Made by a program: the position numbers and the translations under genes. Of a stretch of DNA of 64,000 nucleotides, positions 46,239 through 56,881 are shown one piece after another (position 1 is the stretch's first letter; the number at the start of each line of letters is the position of its first letter). Source of the stretch: Aralia elata (taxonomy: Eukaryota; Streptophyta; Magnoliopsida; Apiales; Araliaceae). The stretch is taken from positions 186,001 through 250,000 of the forward strand of contig JAVJAP010000035.1 in assembly GCA_034770075.1 (NCBI GenBank), in the 5' to 3' direction. The notes under the pieces were generated by a model. The model did no database searches. It saw only the letters and a list, made by a program, of their open reading frames with translations, and was not told the DNA's origin.

Positions 46239-47964
46239 ATATATATGCATACATTTAAAATATATAATACATAAAAAAACTTCAATGGTAAAAAGACAAA
46301 ATTAAAAACAAGACCATAACTTACTTATAAAAAAATCAATTACAAAATAAATTCTTTTTTTTTAGACAAGGAACAAATAAAAAAGATTCTCAACTGCTAT
46401 CATTTTTAATCCTATTTTTTTCTCTCTGTTTTTACAATCGATCCTGCCCAAATTATATTGGGCTAATGACAAAGTTTGAGAGTATTCAATCAATACCTCT
46501 ATGTATTTTGAAACAACAAATGTGTCCCTTTTGACCGGATCAACTAATTTTTCGTCGAATATTATCACGTGCTAAGGAGAGAAGAGAGAAAAGGAAGAAC
46601 ACGAATAAAAAAACATTCTATTTTTTCTTTTTTCTTATTTTTTTCTCAATTTTCTCTCTCATCTGCTCCTTTTCTCTCTCCTTTCTCCTATTTCCTTCAC
46701 ATTCTCTCTTTCTTTCTCCTCCTATTTCTGCTCCTCCTTTTCTTTCTCTCCCTCTTTCCTCTTTCTCTCTCCTCTTGTTGGGTCTCTCTTTTCCTCTCTT
46801 CCTCCATTTATTTATTTAATTATTATTTTAATATTTTATTTTAAATTGTAATAATTTTTTGGAGTGTATATATATGCATACATTTAAAATGTATAATACA
46901 TAAAAAAAACATCAATGATAAGAAGACAAAATTAAAAACAAGATCATAACTTAATTATAAAAAAAATAATTACAAAATAACTACAAAATCAAAAATTTAA
47001 ATAGATTCTTTTTCTTTTTTCTAGACAAGAAATAAATAAAAATGATTGCCAGCTGGTATCACTTTTAATCCTATTATTTTCTCTCTGTTTTAACAATGGA
47101 TTTGAATGTTATTGATTTTTAAAAAATTTAAGTTTCGTTTTATGTATAACGTTTGATTTGTCAACATATTTTTTGTTTGTCTAATTTAATATTACTTATT
47201 TTTTGTAGTGTGATTCTGTGTATACAATTGAATTACCGAGGAACAGTAATTATATTTTTTTTTACCAATTTTGTAGTTAAGAGTTTTAGTTTCTTAATCT
47301 CAATGTTGCTTTGTAGCCTTTAAGCTTTTGTTCTGATATATAAGTTGAATATTTTGTTGGGTCTCATTTTTTAAAACTCTAAATTTGTTTGAACATTCCA
47401 TAATTTGAAGTATTGATCAATATTGAAATCTCAACCTTTTTCAGTTGTTTGAAATATATTTTGATCTTTTTTACAGTATACCTTTCAAGTTATTAAATTC
47501 AATATGTTATTGATCGAGCATATTATTATAGAACAATGTGTTGGATGCAACTGTTGATATGATGGTTTGGGTAGATAGTTCTGTTAATGTAACACTTTAT
47601 TGTCGTGTTACCTCACGTTGCTATATACAAAGTGAAAATTAATTCTTTATGAGTTTGTAAAGTTAACTACTTATATATGATTATGATGGTTTTGGATATG
47701 AAATGATGGTTGTTTTGATGGTTTGGATATGAAATGATAGTTTTCAGATTTTTCTGGATATCTATTGTTAAGTAAACTCTGCCAAAATTTCTTGGAATTA
47801 GTAGCGACTAGCTTAATATTTTGATAGTTGGATATGTATTGATAATTGTTATGTCTGATTGTAAGTTATTTTACGTTGCAAAAAGTTTTTAGGTAATGTA
47901 GTATTTTTCAAATTTTAATTTAATTTTTCATTATTTTGTGCCTTTAGGCACTGACAATTACTAG
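46239..47964 (+). other. Helitron right part with 629-bp duplication
   Basis: This is the remainder of the Helitron after the Tekay insertion. The tract TGCATACATTTAAAAT occurs at 46246 and 46875. The flanking pyrimidine-rich and AT-rich sequence is also duplicated (33420-33661 plus 46244-46400 against about 46620-47050). No protein is recognisable; open frames here are low-complexity pyrimidine tracts. Confidence 0.7.
47938..47951 (+). terminator. Helitron 3' hairpin
   Basis: GTGCC-TTTA-GGCAC, nine bases before the terminal CTAG. In Helitrons this hairpin acts as the rolling-circle end signal. Confidence 0.8.
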
Positions 47965-48408
47965 TATAGAGATATGTATGAAAATAAATAGGGTTTGAGT
48001 ATGGACTATTGACCAATGTGTGATTGGAATTATTTTAGAGGATGCTTGAATGTATGGGTTTTTATAAATGGGGTCTGCGTGCCTCGTCTTCTCTAATTTT
48101 TCTTAATGTAAATTCTATCTCCCTCCTATGTACTTCCCCTTGACTGCTGATCAAGGTTTCTATTATAGTAAATAGTTCATGTAATAGGATTAGTTAGAAT
48201 TATTTTAAAGAATTGGAGACAAAGAGCAAGGAGCACTTGAAGACCCGTTTGTAATGGAGCCCGGGTTTAAATGTAATAGTTATATTTAAATTTAATTTTT
48301 GCACTCTAGGTTTGACCTTTTGGTTCACTTGGTGGCTCTAGTGAACCAAACTAGAATAAAAGTCCATAATCAATCCGGGTAGAATATAGTATTCTATATG
48401 TGCATGCT

Positions 48409-48410
<2 letters not shown>

Positions 48411-48491
<81 letters not shown>
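48411..48491. repeat. (TA)n(TG)n microsatellite
   Basis: About 33 bp of TA followed by about 47 bp of TG repeats. The equivalent place in the minus-strand copy (12215-12245) has only a short CACACACATATATA tract, so it has expanded in this copy. Confidence 0.85.
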
Positions 48492-48492
<1 letters not shown>

Positions 48493-48634
48493 ATGCGCGC
48501 TAAACAAGACGAGACTAATAATAACAAACCCCTCAAAGAAATCATATTAAGTCCTAAGCGTTCAAAGATATTTGGAATATTGAACGTCGCCTTCTAGCAT
48601 GGTAAAGCAATAGAGTATTAAATATTTAATATGA

Positions 48635-48930
48635 GTTTGTTGTGTCACCACAAGACAAGTATTAAATATTTAAGATGTTGCATTATCACATTTTATGCTT
48701 ATTAAGGAATTGAACATTACTGTTTTGTTGTGTCACCATAAGGACGATATTTTTCTCTTCACATATATGGAAGTGCTAGGTTGGACTTAACTTGGCTAAT
48801 TTTGATTCGGATTTGTTACCACTTGATCAAAATAATCTAAGAGGCAAAATACAAGGAGTTACATAGTGATGTAATTGATAATAGTTGTCTACTTATTTAT
48901 TTATATATCGTTTATTGTGTCACCACAAGG
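48635..48930 (+). repeat. Four dispersed GTGTCACCAC leader motifs
   Basis: TTTGTTGTGTCACCACAAG at 48635, TTTGTTGTGTCACCATAAGG at 48723, TTTGTTACCACTTGATC at 48811, and TTATTGTGTCACCACAAGG at 48911. These are the counterparts of 11793-12081, each with one extra C relative to the minus-strand element. Confidence 0.65.
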
Positions 48931-49126
48931 CTATATACATTTGAAATGGGATCCTTAGTCTCACTAGCAAATCTTTAATTAGAATTGTCGAACTATATAA
49001 TAAGGGTAATATAGTTTGATGAAAAAGTGAGAGATACCAATTTAAATAAAGACCTAATTTATTTTGATGATTAATAAAATGAATGTATGCTAAAATGTTG
49101 TCTATTTCACATGCAGAATTTTAAAA

Positions 49127-49914
49127 ATGTCAAACTCACTATCACTGCGTAGCATACTTGATGCTAACAAACTGACCGGACCGAATTACACGGACTGGTT
49201 AAGGAATCTGAGAATTGTTCTCACTGCTGAAAAGATTTCTTATGTCCTAAATTCGTCAGTCCTTGCAAATATTGCAAAAATAGCCTTTGAGGAAGAGATT
49301 GCTACTTTCAAAAAGTGACAAGATGATGCAATCTTGGCTCAATGCATCATGCTCGCATCCATGAGTACCGAGCTTCAGCGACAGCATGAAACTATGGATG
49401 CTCCTACTATATTACTGCACCTCAAAGAGTTGTATGGTGAGCAAAGTAGGACTGTTAGATATCAGATATCTAAGGAGCTCTTCCGATCTCGTATGATCGA
49501 GGGCACTGCTGTTGAGACTCATGTCCTTAAGATGATCAATCTAATTGAACAACTTGGACAGCTTGGGTTCGTAATGGATGGAGATTTAAGTCAAGATTTG
49601 ATCTTACAGTCACTCCCGGACACCTTCTCACAATTTGTTGTGAATTTTCACATGAATAAGTTGGACGTCAGCTTGCCTGAGTTACTTAAATGCTGAAAAC
49701 TGTTGAAGGTCACTTCTCATCCAACAAGAACCAAGTCTTACTAGTGGATGATTCTTCCAAGAAAAGGAAGAGGCCCAAGGTATCTTCTGAAAAGAAGAAA
49801 AACAAGAAGGCTAAGGGCAAGGCGAAGAGAAAGGATAAAAAGAAACCTGATCCAGATAGCAAAGGAATTTGCTACTATTACAACAAGCCGGGATACTGGA
49901 AGAGGAATTCTAAG
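49127..49914 (+). pseudogene. Copia gag, decayed
   Basis: It starts MSNSLSLRSILDANK at 49127. A stop interrupts it at 49316-49318 (after ATFKK; the minus-strand copy has a different stop codon at the same place). It resumes through MLASMSTELQRQHETMD to MNKLDVSLPELL, with a one-base shift near 49690. The zinc knuckle is destroyed: CYYYNKPGYWKRNS in place of the CYHC...GHWKRNC kept at 10885-10850. At 49915 the frame runs into an inverted piece of integrase. Confidence 0.85.
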
Positions 49915-50206
49915 GCATAACCCCAGAAGGATACTGGAAGGTCGGTAAAACTCATCATGGAACGAACCATGTCCAACAATGTTCGATTTCTCCTTTCAGA
50001 TACACTATTCAACTGTGGTGTTCCTAGTGAAGTCTATTGTGAGATTATACCATTTTCTTTGAGACAATTGAGAAACTCATTGGTCAAGTATTCTCCTCCT
50101 CGATCCGATCGAAGAATCTTAATACTCTTACCAATTTGCTTCTCTACTTCACTTCTGAATTCTTTGAACTTTTCAAACAATTCAGATTTGTATTGCATTA
50201 AATACA
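49915..50206 (-). repeat. Inverted duplication of integrase segment
   Basis: This 291-bp segment is the reverse complement of 50927-51217 (integrase core) with modest divergence, and lies where the gag-protease junction should be. About 70 bp of original sequence is missing at the site. The inverted piece still encodes the RSDRGGEYL aspartate that its sense partner has lost. The two arms flank a 720-nt spacer and could fold into a long hairpin RNA. Confidence 0.85.
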
Positions 50207-53029
50207 AATTAATTTTTTTGAAAGTTAAAATTCTACTTGGGTATTGAATACCGGCTGTAGTTCTCACATATGTAATAATATGCAGGGACTAAGCAGAAGT
50301 AGAAAGCTGAACAAGGATGAAGTCGTCCTACGAGTGAGAAATGGAGCAAAGGTTGCTGCATTAGCTGTAGGGACTTATTGTTTATCACTGCCTTCGGGCA
50401 AGTTCGTTAGTTTAAATAATTGTTATTATGTTCTGACACTCATTAGAAACATTATTTCAATTTCTGTATTGGATATAGATGGTTTTGATATTATAATAAA
50501 GAACAATAGTTGTTCTATTTATAATAAAAATGTTTTATATGATGTTAGCAATCTACTGAATGGACTTTACATACTTGACTTGCATGAAAATATACTTCAA
50601 ATTGAACAAACTAAGAAAAGAAAAAGAGATGATGTTAATTATACCTTTATGCGGCATTGTAGACTCGGTCATATCAATGAAACAAGACTAACCAAGTTAT
50701 ATAAAGATGGGCTTTTAGAACTATCTGATTACGAATCATATCCAACTTGTGAATCTTGTCTCATTGGTAAGATGACTAAATCTCCTTTTAGTGGAAAAGG
50801 AGAAAGAGTTACAGAGTTATTAGCATTGGTACACACAGACGTATGTGAACCTATGACAACGAATGCACGAAGAGGGTATTCTTATTTTATTACTTTCACT
50901 GATGATCATTCTAGATTTGGATATGTGTATTTAATCAAATACAAATCTGAATCGTTTGAAAAGTTCAAAGAATTCAGAAGTGAAGTAGAGAAGCAAACTG
51001 GTAAGAGTATTAAGATTCTTCGATCGAATCGAGGAGGGGAATACTTGACCAATGAGTTTCTCAATTGTCTCAAATAAAATAGTATAATCTCACAATGGAC
51101 TCCACCAGGAACACCACAGTTGAATGGTGTATCTGAAAGGAGAAATCGAACATTGTTGGACATGGTTCGTTCCATGATAAGTTTTACCGACCTTCCAGTA
51201 TCTTTCTGGGGTTATGCACTAGAATCGGCTGCATACCTACTTAACAAGGTACCTACCAAATCCATCCCAAAGACTCCATATGAGATATGGACAGGGAGGA
51301 AACCAAATCTTAAGTATGTTAAGACTTGGGGTTGTCTAGCTTATGTCAAAAAGTTTGAGCATGATAAGCTGAAGACTAGATCAGACAAATGTAGATTTGT
51401 GGGATACCCTAAAGAAACATCAGGATATTATTTCTATCATCCTACTGATCAAAAGGTGTTTGTTGTAAAACACGCTGCCTTCTTGGAAAAGGAGTTTATC
51501 CGTGAAAGGATCAGTGGGAGTAAGATATATCTTGAAGAAGTTCAAGAACCACAAAATACTACGGATCAAAGTTAGGTACCTGACCAAGTAGAAGAACCTA
51601 TTGTACCACTACCTATTCGTAAATCTGGAAGAGTACCGAATATACCTAATAGGTATAGATTCATCATAGAAGATGATGATGAGGTACGCATCATAGATGA
51701 TGATGATCCATTGACTTACAAAGAGGCTATGAGTAGTAAAGACTCAGAGAAATGGCTAGAAGCCATGAAATCCGAGATGAACTCCATGTATGAAAACCAA
51801 GTATGGACTTTGGTTTCACCACCTGAGGGCATTAAGCCTATTGGGTGTAAATGGGTCTTTAAGAAAAAGACTGGAGCAGATGGCAAAGTAGAGACTTATA
51901 AGGCCCGACTGGTTGCAAAAGGTTTCAAACAAAGACAAGGAGTTGACTATGATGAAACCTTCTCACCAGTAGCTATGCTCAAGTCCATTCGGATTTTGCT
52001 TGCAATTGCAGCTTATTATGACTACGAAATCTGGCAAATGGATGTGAAAATGGCTTTCCTCAATGGAGAGCTTGAGGAGAATGTATATATGATACAGCCA
52101 GAGGGTTTTGTTTCAACGGTTGGAACAAACCAAGTCTGTAAGCTACAACGATCCATTTATGGATTGAAGCAAGCTTCTCGAAGATGGAACATCCGTTTTG
52201 ATGAGATAATCAAAAGGTTTGGTTTTATCAAAAATGAGGATGAACCTTGTGTGTACAAGAAGGTTAGTGGGAACGTTGTTTCATTCCTTGTATTATATGT
52301 TGATGATATATTACTGATAGGGAATGATGTTCTTATGCTATAGTCGATCAAAATTTGGTTATCTAAACACTTCTCCATGAAGGACTTGGGTGAGGCATCC
52401 TATATTTTGGGGATAAAGATCTATAGAGATAGATCTAAAAGGATGCTTGGCTTAACCCAAGGAAAGTACATTGACTCGATGCTAAAGAAGTTTAGCATGG
52501 AAGATTCCAAGAGAGGTCTCATGCCGATGAGCCATGAAATACATCTCTCCAAGAAACAGGCCCCAAAAACACCTGAGGAGAGAGACCGTATGAGTAAGAT
52601 TCCTTATGCTTCAGCAATAGGATTTATCATGTATGGTATGATATATACTAGACCAGATGTCGTTCATGCACTTAGTGTAGCAAGAAGATATCAGTCGAAT
52701 CCAGTAGAAGAGCATTGGAAGGCAGTGAAAAACATCCTAAAGTACTTGAGAAGAACTAATGATGTATTTCTTGTCTACGGTGGGTCTGAATTGAAACTAG
52801 AGGGCTATACAGACTTAAGTTTTCAAACGGACCAAGATGACGGTAAATCCGTTTTAGGGTACATGTTTACCTTAAACGGTGGCGCAGTGAATTGGAAAAG
52901 TTTCAAGCAGCAAACAATTGCTGATTCAGTGACAGAGGCAGAGTACATAGCTGCAAGTGAAGCTGCAAAGGAAGCTGTTTGGATGAAGAAGTTCGTAACT
53001 GAACTTGGAGTGGTTCCTAACATTAGAGG
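50207..53029 (+). pseudogene. Copia protease, integrase, RT, RNase H, decayed
   Basis: In order there are: the end of the protease active-site region (TGCSSHICNN near 50250); a gag-preintegrase zinc region (HCRLGHINETR near 50660); an integrase core in which a catalytic Asp is now Asn (RSNRGGEYL, codon 51027-51029); the integrase end (LNGVSERRNR); reverse transcriptase from about 51711 (YKARLVAKGFKQRQGVDY, LYVDDILLIGND); and RNase H (SVTEAEYIAASEAAKEAVW). Stops lie near 51075, 51573 and 52341. The last codons before 53030 are followed by a solo LTR, and RNase H resumes at 55861. The longest open pieces are 50244-51077, 51120-51575, 51711-52343 and 52377-53029. Confidence 0.88.
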
Positions 53030-53682
53030 TGTGACGCCCCCAAAATAGGTCCACACAACCCATTTTGAGTCGCCAATAACATTCTACAAAAATACAAATA
53101 CAAATACGAATTTTCCCATTTATAACTAATATTTGTCATGCAAAATACGACCACACACATACTGTGACTTTCCATACAAATATCGTACCGTATGGTACCA
53201 CAATATCCAAACCCAAATTATTACAATGCCGTAAAAAGACGGCAACACATGTTTTAAGTCTCCAGTACAATTATTATTAAACTATGTCATAACTTGATGA
53301 GGACAACCACTAACTCGGACCATCACTCCACTCCCCGGCTAGTCCCAGCTACATTTTCCTTTCCTGAGAAGAACAATGGGACAAAACTGAAAAGGGTGAG
53401 CTCAAATAGCCCAGTAAGAAATATCATGACTAAGATAATGAAGAATAAAAATTATCTTTAGTCTTCAACAATAATAAATCAGATATTTAAAGATATTATA
53501 TTTGTTTAACAACAACAACTGCAGTGGAACGAACAATCCATTAGAAGAGTCAAGTAGATTATAATATCTACCATCTTCTATAAGTTAAAGGATCACCACC
53601 AATATTTTATCCCTGTAACACCAATCAAAAATTCCTGTTTATGAACATCCAAATCAACAATTTATTATTCAACAGCATCTCT

Positions 53683-53885
53683 TTGCACTACGTGCCAAAG
53701 ATATTTATTTGTAACATCACCGGTCATGATCATGTCAAACACCAGTTCATCTTTGCACTATGGGCCAAAGATGACTTTCACCATACGCCTTTGTTTGTAA
53801 CACCAAAAGTCATGATTATACCAATAGACAGTTTGGTCAAAATCATGTCACGCCAGTTCATCTTTGCACTACGGGCCAAAGAGAA
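53683..53885. repeat. Dispersed CTTTG/CAAAG hairpin repeats
   Basis: Three copies of CATCTTTGCACTAYGGGCCAAAGA (first copy slightly different) at about 53690, 53749 and 53858. Each is able to pair TCTTTG with CAAAGA around a loop of about 10 nt. Confidence 0.6.
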
Positions 53886-54364
53886 CTATCACCACGATTT
53901 AAGTATGAGGATGAGGATGATAACAATGATACAGTGAGATTAAGGATAAGAAAAGCTTTATAATTTAATAAGTATCAAAGATTGACCAAATTGCCAACAC
54001 GATGACCAAATTGTAGAGTCAAATTCAAGAATGATATTCAAGAAATTATTTCATACTTCAACTGTAACGTATAAAATGAAATAGAAAGATTCAAGTGAAA
54101 AGATATTAGATGAAGCACAAACTATTAAGGATATTCTACTAATTTTCAGGGATTTTCTCCATTTAAAAATAAGGTTTTGGAAACAAACAAAGATTTCTTA
54201 TCATAAATGGAGAAATGTAAAAGAAAAAGATATCCCTTAAAGAGTACAAAAGAAATGATACGTTATACGAGTATAACAGAATATATGAAACTGCAAATGG
54301 ATTTTCACCCGTCATGCGATAATTCGCGTAGACAGGTTATTTCCACAAGAGATTAATAAGTAAT

Positions 54365-54630
54365 GAATACAAAGGGTTATTCACCAGGTACGACACTCGT
54401 ACATACAGGTTATCCCCACGGAATAATAAGGAATGAATACAAAGGGTATTCACCAGGTACGACACTCGTACATACAGGTTATTCCCACAGAATAATAAGG
54501 AATGAATACAAAGGGTATTCACCAGGTACGACACTCGTACATACAGGTTATTCCCACAAAATAATAAGGAATGAATATAAAAGGATATTCACCAGGCATG
54601 CGTCATACCGCACGGACAGGTTATCCCCAC
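54365..54630. repeat. 69-bp minisatellite, four units
   Basis: Units start GAATACAAAGGG at 54365, 54435, 54504 and 54573. Each contains TTCACCAGGTACGACACTCG and ACAGGTTATTCCCAC. The fourth is more diverged. It looks CRISPR-like only in its regularity; the units are contiguous without spacers. Confidence 0.85.
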
Positions 54631-55008
54631 AAATTAATACAGAATGACTAACAACCTTTATGAGTATAATACCACTTACGAACATGAAAGCAATTGATAT
54701 TATATATGAGTATGAAAGAAATGATATTCCCTGCCTTCGTTAACTGGATGTTACTTTCTATGAAGTTTACTAACTTCGGATAATACTAGTATTCTCACAA
54801 ATACTCACAATAGCCTAGAACACTAAGAGAACTTAAGAAATTTAGAGAGAGAGAAAGTATAAGCAATGAAGGTGTGAAAATTTCTTAAGCAAACCCTCCC
54901 TATTTATAGGAAAATCAAGGTGAGGACATTTTAGTCTTTTCCCTAAATTTTCTTAGTTTATTACTCTTATACCCTTGGCATATTCTTTTAATATTATCCA
55001 TCCATTTT

Positions 55009-55110
55009 TTCTTCCATTTATATCATCCATCCATTTTTTCTTCCATTTATATCATCCATCCATTTTTTTCTTCCATTTATATCATCCATCCATTTTTTCT
55101 TCCATTATCA
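55009..55110. repeat. ~31-bp minisatellite, four units
   Basis: ATCATCCATCCATTTTTTC followed by TTCCATTTAT, repeated four times head to tail with small differences in T-run length. Confidence 0.8.
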
Positions 55111-55860
55111 AAAGATAATTCCATTATCAAAAAGATAAAACCATTATAAAAATAACTCCATTATCACAATAAATCCCTTTTTCTGTATTATTGTGTTAAA
55201 TGTATTAATATCACAGATAGCATATACTCGCAATACTGACAACCAGATTATTCCCAGGAAAGAGGGGGCCTTCCATAAAAATGGCGCGCAATTAAATAAC
55301 TCCTTTCCTTGATAGAATTTCTAGACATTGTCAATAATGCTAAAATATCCTATCAAATGATATGAGTTACAGTGTCGTGACAAATAGTAAAATATATTAT
55401 GCAGATGCTACTATAACAATTATTGAATCAAGATATTGTGCAATTGTTACTTTATCAATTATTGAATCAATAATATAAAACACTGTGCGACACCGTGTGC
55501 TACTGTGGAATAACGTGTTTTACTGTTCTTTTTATCACCGGGTATTTCAACAGTTATCGGTTAAAGTTTTGCCGCCAATTTCTATCACTTTCTATATCCG
55601 ACAGTTAACCCGTTGTGGGGCCCACTATCGTTGACAATATTGTCATTTCGGCGCCGTCGTACGGTACCGAATATAATATTTCCTGACAGAAAGAATATTC
55701 CCCGACAAAAGGAATATTTCCCAACATACTGTTTATCAGATAATTTGCATGTAACACCCTTAACTATCATTTATAACAATTAAGCACTTCACTATTTAGA
55801 AAAATAATCATAAAGAAAATAATAATCTTTTATTTCATAAAGTCGGGATCTTACAAGAGG

Positions 55861-56107
55861 AGTCGTGCCTTTATTCTGTGATAACACCGGAGCTGTTGCA
55901 CAGGCTAAAGAACCTAGGTCTCATCAGAAATCTAAACACGTGTTGCGGCGATTTCATTTGATTAGAGAGATTATTGAAAGAGGAGATGTTACCCTGGAGC
56001 GTGTGGACTCTCAAGACAACATTGCAGATCCATTTACTAAAGCTTTAACACAACAACAGTTTGATCGTCACTTAGAGAAGATGGGTATTAGATACCATGG
56101 CGATTGA
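55861..56107 (+). pseudogene. Copia RNase H C-terminal part
   Basis: This is the continuation of RNase H after the solo LTR: VPLFCDNTGAVAQAKEPRSH, then KHVLRRFHLIREIIERG, DNIADPFTKAL and QFDRHLEKMGIRYHGD, with the natural TGA at 56105-56107. It is open over its whole length. Joined with the part before 53030 it would complete the domain, but the target duplication and the 2.8-kb insertion interrupt it. The polypurine tract AGTGAGAGATT follows. Confidence 0.9.
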
Positions 56108-56127
56108 CTTTAGTGCAAGTGAGAGAT

Positions 56128-56790
56128 TGAAAGTAGTATGCACACAAGCCAATCATATTTGAGATAATGTAGCATATACTTTGTAATCTTATTCATTTAT
56201 TAATAAAAAAATTGATTTTCTTAAAAGGCATTTTATATTATCTACATAGTGTTGTTTTTATTAAATGTGATAAACCCATAGTCTTGAGCAATACTTTTAG
56301 AATCATGATGGTGATCATGCTAATGAGATCTAAATTCTAGATAGCTTACAAATTAAAATTGTTCATAATCGTTGGATTACTAAAAATGGGATTAGTAAAT
56401 CCGGATAGATTAGTACATACGTTGCTTGCTCTTAGGAAGAGGATGATTGATCTCATAATCATTTGTGTGGAGACACTAAAGCAAGTATGTAGGTGCTTAT
56501 TGGAGAATAAGTACACTAAACATGGCTCGCTAAGGAATACCTAATGGAGTTTTACTCGCCTGTCAATAGGAATTCCTCTAGTGATAGTAGTACAAGTGAT
56601 CCTTGGACTTGAGATCATCATAGTATCTTGTGTATAATGAGTTATGCTTTGACATGTCCCTTAAGACCTTTAGGGTATATCAAAGGGTATGATTGGGTAT
56701 AATAAGTTATACATGGAGATAGGTGAATGATCAACAAAGAATCTACCTCATCTAGTAAAAGATGTGAATGTCCTATGTGATTCGATAAAT
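56128..56790 (+). mobile_element. Copia 3' LTR, truncated
   Basis: It starts TGAAAGTAGTATGCACAC and follows the 5' LTR for 663 bp. It stops abruptly after GATTCGATAAAT; the TATA element and everything downstream are missing. The break lies close to the edge of the U3 segment that is deleted in the minus-strand units. Confidence 0.88.
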
Positions 56791-56881
56791 ATATTCTTTA
56801 AGTTTTTGAACTTTGTAAATGATGTATAATTTTTTTTTGGGGGGTGGGGGGTGGGGGGAGGGGTTGGGGTTGGAACAAGAG
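56791..56881. other. Short unassigned spacer with G-rich tract
   Basis: Ninety bases of unknown origin. 56839-56873 is a run of six G-tracts of 4-6 bases separated by T, A or TT, which can form a G-quadruplex on the plus strand. No gene was found. Confidence 0.6.

Larger units (their letters stand above)
33306..47964 (+). mobile_element. Non-autonomous Helitron carrying a Tekay element
   Basis: The 5' end is TCTATATAATAAAACAC at 33306 after an A. The 3' end is a perfect 5-bp stem GTGCC-TTTA-GGCAC (47938-47951), then nine bases and CTAG (47961-47964) before a T. This is the textbook Helitron structure, with no target duplication. The minus-strand copia leader preserves the empty site at 12750/12751 (GCA then TATGGAGATATGTATG on its sense strand). 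Without the Tekay insertion the Helitron is about 2.1 kb and has no Rep/helicase frame. It contains a ~629-bp internal tandem duplication. Confidence 0.88.
47965..49126 (+). other. Copia leader, second part
   Basis: It matches the minus-strand leader (11636-12750) in blocks: the TATGGACTATTGACC region, the CTTGACTGCTGATCAAGG region, and the run up to gag. It contains a (TA)n(TG)n microsatellite and four copies of the leader motif in the CACCAC form (48635-48930). No gene was found. Confidence 0.75.
53030..55855 (-). mobile_element. Solo Tekay-type LTR in copia RNase H
   Basis: Ends are TGTGACGCCCCCAAA and GGGATCTTACA, 2.83 kb, with a perfect 5-bp target duplication AGAGG (53025-53029 and 55856-55860). 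There is no internal region, so the element was lost by LTR-LTR recombination. The ends match other Tekay LTRs in minus orientation but the body is a different subfamily. It contains the conserved stem-loop (53397-53413) and three sets of short tandem or dispersed repeats. Confidence 0.88.
31020..56790 (+). mobile_element. Copia element, plus strand, with three nested insertions
   Basis: The 5' LTR is at 31020-32809, followed by a primer-binding site, a leader interrupted by a Helitron (itself holding a Tekay element), gag-pol at 49127-53029 resuming at 55861, and a truncated 3' LTR at 56128-56790. Without the insertions it would be about 8.3 kb. It belongs to the same family as the minus-strand element at 8065-28791. 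The polyprotein has several stops and an inverted duplication, so the element is dead. The left flank offers ATTGG as a possible target duplication; the right flank is lost. Confidence 0.85.

Noticed and set aside
46569..46844. 91-codon plus-strand open frame
   Set aside because: It is a translation of a pyrimidine-rich tract (Phe, Leu, Ser only) within the noncoding Helitron.
48400..48597. 65-codon plus-strand open frame
   Set aside because: It is made mostly from the (TA)n(TG)n microsatellite.
54365..54630. Regular repeats resembling a CRISPR array
   Set aside because: Units are contiguous 69-bp minisatellite copies without unique spacers, inside a plant LTR with no cas genes.
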